Positions 1 through 5,601 are shown, counted from the stretch's first letter. The stretch: DNA of 6,167 nucleotides from Ignavibacteriaceae bacterium (GCA_031292465.1 JARLHB010000329.1:1-6167); one strand, 5' to 3'. Notes: generated by a model not told the origin, from the letters alone. Numbers and translations are program-made.

Positions 1-994
1 ATTTGCCATGATAATTTTTCAAATCTATGTTTTTCCCGCTTATTGATTTTGAAGAAATATTAAGCGCTTTTAAGCCGACCTGGTTTCCGCCTTTCTGCTC
101 TACACTGCTTTCTTTTACAAGCGTTACATGTTTCCCATCGGCGCTTAATTTTGCAATTTTGAAATAATAATTTCCAATCTTTAATAATTCGCCTTTTTGC
201 TGACCCTGCTCCATATTACTCTGGTCGTCTTTATCCTTCTCCCAAACTTTTACGAAATAGAAATTATGAAATACAGCCCTGTCGCTTCTTAATGCGATAA
301 AATAATTTTTACCGTCAAAATTAAATTCTCCCAGGTGATGTTCTGCAAAAACATCTGATAATTGAATCGGGTTGTCTTTTTTGTCAGTTTTATAATTGAT
401 AAAGCCGTAATCCAGATATAACCAGGTCGAATCTTTTTTAATTTCTTTACCGTTGTAATACTCATATTTAACAATAATGGGGAGTAAATCATTATACCTT
501 CCCCAAAAATCCTGTCCGGGAATTTTGGCAGGAACTTTATAATATTCATCATCGCTCAGATCATAATTGTTGTTCCTGTCAGCCAATATCACAAGATTTC
601 CATTTCTATCATATCCTGCAGCAATTGCAATATTTACTTTTACTAAGTCCTTTGTATATTCAACAGAATCAGGATTCCAGTTCCAGTCTTTTTTGCAGGA
701 ATTATAATGTTCTTCTGATATATTGCCTGCAAAATAATTCTGATATGTGTACTGCATAAAATCTGCCTGTTCAACAAACAATACTAAACCTGATAGGCTG
801 TCAGGGACGCCTTTTATTTTAGGGGTTGCTTTTATCCAGGGGCTCTCCGACGGCATAGACTGGAGTATACCAAATGAATGGGGGAATGGGCCAAATCCTT
901 TTATACGTTGCGTCTCTACAGTAATTGTATCCGGAGTTTGGGCAAAGGCGATGTTTACAAGTATGAAAAGGGAAGCCAGTATAAATATTTTCAT
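1..994 (-). CDS. Exported protein with EF-hand-like loop leading into a probable TlpA/AhpC-type thioredoxin domain (partial, C-terminus outside window)
   Basis: The frame is open from the ATG at 994-992 to the left edge (331 complete codons), so the C-terminus is missing. Residues 1-18 form a Sec signal peptide (MKIFILASLFILVNIAFA, likely cut before QTPD), so the protein should be exported. Residues 139-150 (DRNNNYDLSDDE) match a 12-residue EF-hand-like loop, with D/N/N/D/S/E at positions 1, 3, 5, 7, 9 and 12, which suggests calcium binding. The rest of the first 300 residues is not a family I recognise. The last visible stretch, ending SGKNIDLKNYHGK, resembles the strand-turn that opens TlpA/AhpC-TSA thioredoxin folds, where a CxxC or single-Cys site usually follows about 10-15 residues later. 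A redox role is therefore inferred and the active site is not visible. The ATG was chosen because it starts the signal peptide; only a weak GGGG lies upstream. Confidence 0.85.
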   Translation of the reverse strand, partial: MKIFILASLFILVNIAFAQTPDTITVETQRIKGFGPFPHSFGILQSMPSESPWIKATPKIKGVPDSLSGLVLFVEQADFMQYTYQNYFAGNISEEHYNSCKKDWNWNPDSVEYTKDLVKVNIAIAAGYDRNGNLVILADRNNNYDLSDDEYYKVPAKIPGQDFWGRYNDLLPIIVKYEYYNGKEIKKDSTWLYLDYGFINYKTDKKDNPIQLSDVFAEHHLGEFNFDGKNYFIALRSDRAVFHNFYFVKVWEKDKDDQSNMEQGQQKGELLKIGNYYFKIAKLSADGKHVTLVKESSVEQKGGNQVGLKALNISSKSISGKNIDLKNYHGK

Positions 995-1302
995 AGGAAC
1001 CCCATTGTTAACTGCACAATTATAAAATTATTGCAAAATATTTTATCTTCGAATTGTAATATTAGTGACCCCATATAAAAACAGCCCCTGGCCGAATCAT
1101 AATTCATAGTGGCGTATTAATCATAAGTTGAAATTAAAAACTTAGCTGCATGATTGCAAGTTAATAATATCTGAACCACTGATTAAAATGATTTTTATGA
1201 TTATGTTAATTCTTTATGTCTAAATGACTTGCTTTGATAAATCCTGTAATAAAATGTTAGCCGGTTGTTATTGTATTTAACAATAGTTTACACACAAAAT
1301 AT
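995..1302. other. Intergenic region between mscL and the exported-protein gene
   Basis: These 308 AT-rich bases hold no credible gene. Overlapping forward frames near 747-1078 are shadows of the minus-strand gene. The region should contain the 3' end of the mscL transcript and the promoter of the next leftward gene. A short hairpin, TATTGT/ACAATA (1269-1274 with 1280-1285), lies just after the mscL stop but has no T tract. A short GC-rich stem followed by TTTTT on the minus strand (about 1078-1096) could be a weak terminator. I see no RNA gene. Confidence 0.5.
1019..1024 (-). promoter_or_regulatory. Candidate -10 element for the exported-protein gene
   Basis: The minus strand reads TATAAT here, an exact sigma-70-type -10 box, 25 bases upstream of the ATG. 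This would give a leader of roughly 18 bases. No convincing -35 box sits 16-18 bases further upstream, and in such AT-rich DNA the hexamer could arise by chance. Confidence 0.3.
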
Positions 1303-1755
1303 TTATGGAAGCACAGATGTACAAAAGCCGCACTTAGTAGCTTTTTTAGGAATTTTCGAGAAACAATAAGGGCATTCTTTAGTTACCGGCTCCGGTACAA
1401 TTACAGTATCAAGGCTTTTTACTTTCTGAAAAACTTTAACCATTAAGAAAACCGAAAAAGCAACTATCAAAAAGCTTACTACACAATTAATAAATACACC
1501 GTAATTTAAAGTTACTGCTCCGGCAGCGGCCGCATCTTTAACAGTTGCATAAGGGCCATGTAATTTTGTACCTTCTCTAAGAACAACAAACAATTGCGAA
1601 AAGTCCACGTTACCTACCAAAAGACCTATAGGCGGCATTATAATATCATCTACAAGTGATTTAACTATCGTACCGAAAGCTGCGCCAATAATTATACCAA
1701 CAGCCATGTCAATAACATTTCCTTTAAGTGCAAAGTTTTTAAATTCCTTAAACAT
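1303..1755 (-). CDS. mscL: Large-conductance mechanosensitive channel MscL with C-terminal zinc-ribbon-like tail
   Basis: MscL is a homopentameric inner-membrane channel that opens when membrane tension rises on osmotic downshock and releases small solutes. The 150-residue product carries the family signature near its N-terminus (MFKEFKNFALKGNVIDMAVG, then IIIGAAFGTIVKSLVDDIIMPP), covering the amphipathic N-terminal helix and pore-lining TM1 (about residues 14-45). The periplasmic loop spans about 50-84, and TM2 (YGVFINCVVSFLIVAFSVFL) about 85-108. The C-terminal segment ends with C128-x2-C131-x10-C142-x2-C145, a zinc-ribbon-like extension found in some MscL subfamilies but absent from the E. 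coli protein. The start is fixed by AAGGAG seven bases upstream and by the conserved N-terminus. The gene is separated from both leftward neighbours by 161 and 308 bases, so it is probably transcribed on its own. Confidence 0.97.
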   Translation of the reverse strand: MFKEFKNFALKGNVIDMAVGIIIGAAFGTIVKSLVDDIIMPPIGLLVGNVDFSQLFVVLREGTKLHGPYATVKDAAAAGAVTLNYGVFINCVVSFLIVAFSVFLMVKVFQKVKSLDTVIVPEPVTKECPYCFSKIPKKATKCGFCTSVLP

Positions 1756-1762
1756 AAAGATG

Positions 1763-1768
1763 CTCCTT
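1763..1768 (-). promoter_or_regulatory. Strong Shine-Dalgarno site of mscL
   Basis: The minus strand reads AAGGAG, seven bases before the mscL ATG. It confirms the start and contrasts with the neighbouring hydrolase gene, which has no visible site. Confidence 0.8.
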
Positions 1769-1916
1769 GTACTTTATTTATTATGATATATTTGTGCTTG
1801 AATAACCGGCTTAAAAATACTGAAATAAACTAATATTTGTAAAAGTAAATTTGGAAAATATAAAAGGAATAAAACTCCAAAACCTTATGTAAAATGAATG
1901 CAATAATAATTACAAA

Positions 1917-2837
1917 CTATCCTTTAGGTGTTGATCTTATAAAATTTTCCAATGCGCTTATATAATTATCTTTTTGTTCCAGCCAGCCATAATGACTACA
2001 TTTGTTAATAATGACAATTCTTGAGTTTTTTAATACCGAATGTTCCTTATCGGCTATGTTTTTCGTAATAATATCCTGCCTGCCCTGAATAATTAGTACA
2101 GGTTTCTTAAAATTTCTCAAAGGTCCTTTGCAATCATATTTAATTCTGAATAAATCCTTAAAAACCAGTCCGTTAATTTCAGAGTTGCCTTGGGTTAATC
2201 TTTCTGCAATAAGGGGAACGTACTTTTTATCATACAGGTAGGCGGGAGCAAGGGCTTTTGCCATTTGATATTTGGCATAATAAGTTGTGTCTCCGCTATC
2301 TATTTTCTTATTCCAATAGTCCAGAGAGTCTTTTTCCGATTTGTTTAGCCTTGATTTTATTGTATTGCCCACTTTAGTAAATAGATCCATATCAATCCCG
2401 CCGGAACTTGATAAGATCATCCCGTTTATACTTTCTGGGTATTTGGAAGCATAATACGTTGCAAGAATTCCGCCGAAAGAATGGCCAAGTACAATCCAGT
2501 CTTTTATCTTCAAATGAGTACGTAAAGTTTCGATATCTTTAGCCATTAAATCCATTGTTACGGTAGTGCTATCCACCTTTATCAATTTGGATTCACCGGT
2601 TCCTCTCTGGTCGTACAGTATAATTTGATTATTGCCTTTCAGCAATTCCGCGAGTGATGCAAAACCTTCGCAATTCATTCCAGGCCCGCCGTTAATAATT
2701 AAAATTGGGTACCCGCTACCATAGGTTATATATTGAATTACCCCATCGTCAGTCTTTATAAATCCGTTTTGCTGGGGAAATAACAGGGTAGAAGATGATA
2801 AAATTAGAAAGAAAAATAATAATTGGAGATTTTTCAT
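1917..2837 (-). CDS. Exported alpha/beta hydrolase, prolyl-iminopeptidase-like
   Basis: This 306-residue alpha/beta-hydrolase-fold enzyme has all the expected motifs. The oxyanion-hole region is NGGPG (49-53), the DQRGTGES motif typical of proline iminopeptidases and relatives is at 76-83, and the nucleophile elbow is GHSFGG with Ser120. The likely acid is Asp255 (GRQDIIT) and the likely histidine His282 (CSHYGWLEQ). The lid domain lies at about 150-235. Residues 1-21 are a hydrophobic signal peptide (MKNLQLLFFFLILSSSTLLF), so it probably acts in the periplasm or at the surface, unlike classical cytoplasmic Pip. The canonical HGGPG histidine is Asn49 here. The substrate cannot be read from sequence: a peptide N-terminal proline, another amide or an ester are all possible. 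No Shine-Dalgarno is visible before the ATG, which is placed by the signal peptide. It is divergent from the transposase gene. Confidence 0.9.
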   Translation of the reverse strand: MKNLQLLFFFLILSSSTLLFPQQNGFIKTDDGVIQYITYGSGYPILIINGGPGMNCEGFASLAELLKGNNQIILYDQRGTGESKLIKVDSTTVTMDLMAKDIETLRTHLKIKDWIVLGHSFGGILATYYASKYPESINGMILSSSGGIDMDLFTKVGNTIKSRLNKSEKDSLDYWNKKIDSGDTTYYAKYQMAKALAPAYLYDKKYVPLIAERLTQGNSEINGLVFKDLFRIKYDCKGPLRNFKKPVLIIQGRQDIITKNIADKEHSVLKNSRIVIINKCSHYGWLEQKDNYISALENFIRSTPKG

Positions 2838-2862
2838 GATATAATTTAATAGTTGTTATAAA

Positions 2863-2914
2863 AGTATCACTAACATTTTAAACTAATTAAATATATCCCT
2901 TTTAGTGTAATACT
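2863..2914. repeat. Gapped inverted repeat spanning the hydrolase promoter
   Basis: AGTAT-C-ACTAA (2863-2873) is mirrored by TTAGT-GTA-ATACT (2902-2914): two five-base blocks pair on each side, with an unequal gap of one versus three bases. One arm lies in the spacer of the candidate promoter and the other just downstream of its start point, so it could be an operator or a cruciform. AT-rich composition makes chance a real alternative. Confidence 0.35.
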
Positions 2915-2918
2915 GCAA
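2890..2918 (-). promoter_or_regulatory. Candidate promoter of the hydrolase gene
   Basis: On the minus strand TTGCAG (2918-2913) and TATATT (2895-2890) are separated by 17 bases. The -10 matches five of six sigma-70 consensus bases and the -35 three of six. The predicted transcript would start near 2883 and have a leader of about 45 bases. Confidence 0.35.
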
Positions 2919-2981
2919 GAAACAGAATAGGTTATTTAACGGACTTAAATGCTTTTAATAATTTCCCGGATGTTCATATCA

Positions 2982-3000
2982 ATAAATTATAATAATTTAT
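2982..3000. repeat. 19 bp AT-only perfect palindrome
   Basis: ATAAATTAT (2982-2990) and ATAATTTAT (2992-3000) are exact reverse complements around a single A. It lies between the two divergent genes and could be a binding site or an easily melted spot. It contains no G or C, so chance is quite possible. Confidence 0.4.
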
Positions 3001-3004
3001 ATTT

Positions 3005-3034
3005 TTGCATAAACAGATTCCGAAGAGCTAATAA
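3005..3034 (+). promoter_or_regulatory. Weak candidate promoter of the transposase gene
   Basis: TTGCAT (3005-3010) is followed after 18 bases by TAATAA (3029-3034). Both boxes are weak matches, but the position, about 57 bases before the ATG, would put the upstream palindromic repeat inside the transcript leader. Confidence 0.22.
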
Positions 3035-3067
3035 TATTATAACCGATTAATAAAATTACGAGACATA

Positions 3068-3084
3068 AACTCCAAAGGAGAGTT
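3068..3084 (-). repeat. REP-like palindrome R0 containing the transposase ribosome binding site
   Basis: AACTCCAAAGGAGAGTT pairs AACTCC with GGAG-a-GTT (one bulged A) around an AAA loop. It is the inverted-orientation form of the repeats downstream of the gene (compare AACTCCGAAGGAGTGA at 3829-3844). Its 3' arm contains the only good Shine-Dalgarno site of the transposase (AAAGGAG, ten bases before the ATG), so folding of the leader RNA would hide it. Confidence 0.7.
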
Positions 3085-3090
3085 ACAATT

Positions 3091-3552
3091 ATGGCTGGTA
3101 CATTTTCACAAGTATATATACAAGTAGTTTTCGCAGTAAAAGGCAGACAAAACCTTATCTCTGTAGAGTGGAAAGATACTCTATATAAATATATTGCAGG
3201 TATCATTAATGGCAAAGGACAAAAAACGATTATTGTAAATGGTGCACAGGATCATATTCATGCATTTATAAGTTTGAGACCATCCATGGCGATATCTGAT
3301 CTGGTTAGAGATATAAAAAATAACTCGACCAACTTTGTTAATGAGAATAAATTAGTTTGTGGCAAATTTTCATGGCAGGAAGGGTACGGTGCCTTTTCAT
3401 ATTCTAATTCACACATTCAAGCTGTCTATGAGTATATCTTAAAACAGGAAGAACATCATAGGACAAAAACATTTAGGGAGGAATATCTCGATTTTTTGAG
3501 AAAATATGAAATTGTGTACGACGAAAAATATTTATTTGATTGGCTAGAATAA
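3091..3552 (+). CDS. tnpA: Y1 (HUH) transposase of the IS200/IS605 TnpA / REP-associated (RAYT) type
   Basis: The 153-residue product is a single-strand DNA transposase of the Y1 family. The metal-binding HUH motif is DHIH (His55, His57). The conserved helix VYEYILKQEEHH carries the likely nucleophile Tyr115 and, four residues on, Gln119, matching the Tyr/Gln spacing of IS200/IS605 TnpA. WQEGYGAFSYS (95-105) and a C-terminal segment rich in EY, KYEI and YDEKYLF are typical of the subgroup. It appears intact. Such enzymes cut and join single-stranded DNA beside short hairpins. No TnpB partner is present. Palindromic repeats on both sides suggest a REP-associated tyrosine transposase, which may be domesticated; a plain IS200-like element is the alternative. 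The start is supported by GGAG ten bases upstream, which sits inside repeat R0. Confidence 0.92.
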   Translation: MAGTFSQVYIQVVFAVKGRQNLISVEWKDTLYKYIAGIINGKGQKTIIVNGAQDHIHAFISLRPSMAISDLVRDIKNNSTNFVNENKLVCGKFSWQEGYGAFSYSNSHIQAVYEYILKQEEHHRTKTFREEYLDFLRKYEIVYDEKYLFDWLE

Positions 3553-3559
3553 TATAATG

Positions 3560-3575
3560 TCACCTCTTCGAGGTT
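3560..3575 (+). repeat. REP-like palindrome R1 (direct orientation)
   Basis: TCACCTCTTCGAGGTT folds as ACCTC-TTC-GAGGT. It starts eight bases after the transposase stop and is followed by TTCATTTTT, so it could also help end the transcript. Two stem positions differ from the consensus copy (3611-3626) in a compensated way. Confidence 0.7.
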
Positions 3576-3610
3576 TCATTTTTCTGGTTAAACAATTTCC
3601 TATAATAATA

Positions 3611-3626
3611 TCACTCCTTCGGAGTT
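3611..3626 (+). repeat. REP-like palindrome R2 (direct orientation, consensus copy)
   Basis: TCACTCCTTCGGAGTT folds as a perfect ACTCC-TTC-GGAGT hairpin. It is the exact reverse complement of the copy at 3829-3844; the match extends by TA to 18 bases (3609-3626 with 3829-3846). Confidence 0.85.
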
Positions 3627-3643
3627 CTTAAAACAAATTACAC

Positions 3644-3661
3644 TTTTAGTGCGCACTAAAA
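3644..3661. repeat. 18 bp perfect palindrome in the centre of doublet 1
   Basis: TTTTAGTGCGCACTAAAA is its own reverse complement. It has no equivalent in doublet 2, whose centre is a different 20 bp. As RNA it could form a stem flanked by A and T runs, resembling a bidirectional terminator without a proper loop; as DNA it could be a protein-binding site. Confidence 0.6.
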
Positions 3662-3671
3662 CAAATAAGCA

Positions 3672-3687
3672 AATCCAGAAGGGATGA
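3672..3687 (-). repeat. REP-like palindrome R3 (inverted orientation)
   Basis: AATCCAGAAGGGATGA is the reverse-orientation type, differing from the copy at 3777-3792 at one base, which breaks one stem pair. Confidence 0.7.
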
Positions 3688-3713
3688 GAGTTAAACTATT
3701 CAATATATAAATG

Positions 3714-3729
3714 TCACTTCTTTGGAGTT
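3714..3729 (+). repeat. REP-like palindrome R4 (direct orientation)
   Basis: TCACTTCTTTGGAGTT folds as ACTTC-TTT-GGAGT with one T-G wobble. It opens doublet 2, 103 bases after the start of doublet 1. Confidence 0.75.
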
Positions 3730-3776
3730 CTTAAAACAAATTTAATCTTATTGTAAGCAGCAAAAACAAATAACCA

Positions 3777-3792
3777 AATCCCGAAGGGATGA
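3777..3792 (-). repeat. REP-like palindrome R5 (inverted orientation)
   Basis: AATCCCGAAGGGATGA folds as a perfect ATCCC-GAA-GGGAT hairpin. Relative to R2 the stem differs at two adjacent positions on each arm and still pairs fully. Confidence 0.78.
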
Positions 3793-3828
3793 AAATATTA
3801 TAGCAATGAATAATAGGAGCGAATTAAA

Positions 3829-3844
3829 AACTCCGAAGGAGTGA
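3829..3844 (-). repeat. REP-like palindrome R6 (inverted orientation, closes the cluster)
   Basis: AACTCCGAAGGAGTGA is the exact reverse complement of R2. It is about 200 bases before dapA and marks the right edge of the recognisable repeat cluster. Confidence 0.85.
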
Positions 3845-4041
3845 TACATAGTTGAATATTTATTAATGTGTCCCGATTTATTTCTAAATGATAATTTTTA
3901 TTGCAGAATCGCTTCTCACAAATTATTATCACCCAAACCACATATACATTTCCATTTCTTGCATTTACTTTTTAAAGAGTTTATCTTTTAAAATCTGATT
4001 CTTTATTTTTTCATATAGAGCCTTTGGCTAAGGAGTGAGTA
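3845..4041. other. Leader/promoter region of the dap operon
   Basis: These 197 AT-rich bases hold no gene and no recognisable lysine riboswitch. A small hairpin, AGCC-TTT-GGCT (4019-4029), lies immediately before the dapA Shine-Dalgarno site (AAGGAG, 4030-4035) and is GC-rich compared with its surroundings. A candidate promoter is listed separately. Confidence 0.45.
3959..3987 (+). promoter_or_regulatory. Weak candidate promoter of the dap operon
   Basis: TTGCAT (3959-3964) and TATCTT (3982-3987) are separated by 17 bases. Both boxes match the sigma-70 consensus only partly (three of six and four of six). The predicted start near 3994 would give a leader of about 48 bases. Confidence 0.22.
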
Positions 4042-4917
4042 ATGTTTAAGGGAGTCGGGACAGCCCTGATTACACCGTTCGATAAGGACTTTAATGTAGA
4101 TTATGCTACATTAAGGAGAATATGCCGCCAGCAGGTTGAGGGCGGAGTAGATGCGATTGTAGTCCTTGGTACAACAGGGGAATCACCTGTGTTTAGCATT
4201 GATGAAAGAAAGAAAATAATTGAAACTGTAATTGAAGAAGTTAAAGGCAAAGCTGAAATAATAGTCGGTACGGGCACAAATGATACAAGAAAAGTTGTAG
4301 AACTGAATAAAATTGCAGAAGAATTAAAGGCTGATGCAGTTTTGATTGTAAATCCATATTATAATAAAGGAACGCAGGAAAGCCTGATTGAACATTATAA
4401 GTATATTTCTGAAAGGACTCCTCTTCCTATAGTATTGTATAATGTACCTTCCAGAACTGCGATGAATGTATTGCCTGAAACAGTTGTTAAAATTGCAGAG
4501 TCATGTAAAAACGTAGTGGCGGTTAAGGAAGCATGTAGCAATATCTCGCAGATAGCCAATCTTATTGCAATCAAACCCGAAAATATGGCTATTTATTCCG
4601 GGAATGATAACGAAACTCTTCCTATTATGGCGCTTGGAGCGGCAGGAGTTATATCCGTCTTCTCAAATGCCTACCCTAAAGAATTAAAGAAACTTACCGA
4701 TGCTGTTTTGCAAAATGATTTTGTCCGGGCCCGCGGGCTGAACAAAAAATATATAAGCATGATGAATGCTTTATTTGTAGAAACTAGTCCAATCCCCGTA
4801 AAATATGTAATGAACAAATTAGGGCTGTGTGAAAACATTCTTCGTCTGCCTCTGGTTCCTGCTACGGCAAAAGCTGAGAAAAGGCTTGATGAAGAGATGA
4901 AAAAATTATCAGCTTAA
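4042..4917 (+). CDS. dapA: 4-hydroxy-tetrahydrodipicolinate synthase
   Basis: DapA is a cytoplasmic TIM-barrel class I aldolase that condenses pyruvate with L-aspartate 4-semialdehyde, the first step committed to lysine and meso-diaminopimelate. The 291-residue protein has normal family length and all key residues. These are GTTGES (43-48, with the Thr44/Thr45 relay), Tyr107 in NPYYNKG, catalytic Tyr133 in YNVPSRT, Arg138 for substrate carboxylate, and the Schiff-base Lys162 in VAVKEACSN. GVISVFSN (202-209) is the conserved strand near the active site. The start is fixed by AAGGAG six bases upstream. It is the first gene of an operon, with dapB following after 17 bases. Whether the enzyme is lysine-inhibited cannot be judged from the sequence alone. 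Confidence 0.98.
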   Translation: MFKGVGTALITPFDKDFNVDYATLRRICRQQVEGGVDAIVVLGTTGESPVFSIDERKKIIETVIEEVKGKAEIIVGTGTNDTRKVVELNKIAEELKADAVLIVNPYYNKGTQESLIEHYKYISERTPLPIVLYNVPSRTAMNVLPETVVKIAESCKNVVAVKEACSNISQIANLIAIKPENMAIYSGNDNETLPIMALGAAGVISVFSNAYPKELKKLTDAVLQNDFVRARGLNKKYISMMNALFVETSPIPVKYVMNKLGLCENILRLPLVPATAKAEKRLDEEMKKLSA

Positions 4918-4934
4918 TAAATCCGGAAAGAAAA

Positions 4935-5597
4935 ATGAACAAAGAATTAAAGTACGGCTTAATCGGGTCAGATGGCAGATTAGGCTGTGAGGTTAAAAAT
5001 GTATTCAAAGAAAAAGGGTATAAACTTGTATTCGAATACGATGTTAAGGGCGAAGTATTTACCGAAAAACCGGATGTGATAGTTGACTGCTCTTTACCCG
5101 ATGTTTTTAGTAAAACCCTTTCTTATGTAGAAAAGTTTAAAGTACCGCTGGTTATTGCAACCACCGGACTTAAAGATGAAATGATAAACAGCCTGAAAGA
5201 AATTTCAAAAGGAATACCCGTCGTTCAGAGCTACAACTATTCCGTAGGCATTCAGATTCTTTTAAAGCTTACCGAACTGGCAAAAGAACAACTGCCCGAC
5301 TGGGATGTTGAGATTTCCGAAACACACCACAGGTTTAAAAAAGACAAGCCATCCGGTACGGCTAAAATGATTAAAGATGTCTTTGGCGACAGAGATATTA
5401 ACATCTCATCGTTAAGACTTGGCAACGCAGCCGGAGACCATACGGTTTATTTCGGCGGTTTAGGTGAAATACTTTCAATAAAACACAGCGCTACATCCAG
5501 AAGAACATTTGCAGAAGGCATTTTACGTTCGGCAGAGTTTGTAGTTAATCAGAAGAATGGCCTGTATTCATTCCATGATGTAATGTTTGGGAAATAA
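4935..5597 (+). CDS. dapB: 4-hydroxy-tetrahydrodipicolinate reductase, short form
   Basis: DapB reduces the DapA product to 2,3,4,5-tetrahydrodipicolinate with NAD(P)H in the cytoplasm. The N-terminal Rossmann domain shows IGSDGRLG (10-17) and an ATTG loop (75-78). The catalytic domain shows HHRFKKDKPSGTAK (131-144), in which His131 and Lys135 correspond to the catalytic His and Lys of the family, and a C-terminal SIKHSATSRRTFAEG region (181-195). At 220 residues it is about 50 shorter than the E. coli enzyme but similar to the compact forms of Thermotoga and others. The first glycine of the dinucleotide motif is shifted (GLIGSDGRLG), so cofactor preference is unclear. The start follows GGAAAG four bases upstream (4925-4930) and lies 17 bases after the dapA stop, consistent with co-transcription. 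Confidence 0.96.
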   Translation: MNKELKYGLIGSDGRLGCEVKNVFKEKGYKLVFEYDVKGEVFTEKPDVIVDCSLPDVFSKTLSYVEKFKVPLVIATTGLKDEMINSLKEISKGIPVVQSYNYSVGIQILLKLTELAKEQLPDWDVEISETHHRFKKDKPSGTAKMIKDVFGDRDINISSLRLGNAAGDHTVYFGGLGEILSIKHSATSRRTFAEGILRSAEFVVNQKNGLYSFHDVMFGK

Positions 5598-5601
5598 TTA
5601 A

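Larger units (their letters stand above)
2838..3090. other. Divergent intergenic region between hydrolase and transposase genes
   Basis: These 253 AT-rich bases separate two divergent genes and must hold both start regions. They contain a leftward promoter candidate, an inverted repeat across it, a 19 bp AT-only palindrome, a rightward promoter candidate and the upstream repeat copy, each listed separately. A degenerate repeat-like stretch (GATTCCGAAGAGCTAA, 3016-3031) matches 10 of 16 positions of the inverted repeat type and may be a decayed copy. No coding sequence is seen. Confidence 0.6.
3611..3687. repeat. REPIN-like doublet unit 1 (R2 plus inverted R3)
   Basis: This 77 bp unit consists of a direct repeat, a 45 bp spacer and an inverted repeat. 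It shares GGAGTTCTTAAAACAAATT (3621-3639) and AAAACAAATAAGCAAATCC (3658-3676) with unit 2, identical at 19 of 19 and 18 of 19 bases, while the centre differs. Its centre holds a perfect 18 bp palindrome. Confidence 0.75.
3714..3792. repeat. REPIN-like doublet unit 2 (R4 plus inverted R5)
   Basis: This 79 bp unit repeats the architecture of 3611-3687 with a 47 bp spacer. Its arms (3724-3742 and 3763-3781) are nearly identical to those of unit 1, so one unit arose by duplication or both came from the same source. AAAACAAAT occurs twice in each unit, always in the same direction (3630, 3658, 3733, 3763). Confidence 0.75.

Noticed and set aside
289..552. Minus-strand reading frame of 87 codons
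   Set aside because: It lies in another frame inside the partial exported-protein gene, whose frame is open throughout and has coherent motifs.
747..1078. Two overlapping forward reading frames with ATG starts
   Set aside because: They lie antisense to the signal-peptide end of the exported-protein gene, show no domain or ribosome site, and one overlaps the other in a different frame.
1865..1878. GGA...TCC inverted repeat on the way into mscL as a terminator of the hydrolase transcript
   Set aside because: Only three base pairs form, and its position relative to the hydrolase stop and mscL start gives no clear T-tract terminator.
2997..3215. Minus-strand reading frame of 72 codons
   Set aside because: It is antisense to the transposase start and has low-complexity hydrophobic content without a ribosome site.
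3560..3844. CRISPR array
   Set aside because: The repeats alternate in orientation, are only 16 bp, are unevenly spaced, and have neither unique spacers of constant length nor cas genes.
3845..4041. Lysine riboswitch upstream of dapA
   Set aside because: The conserved L-box core motifs and multi-helix layout are not apparent; only a four-base-pair hairpin lies before the ribosome site.
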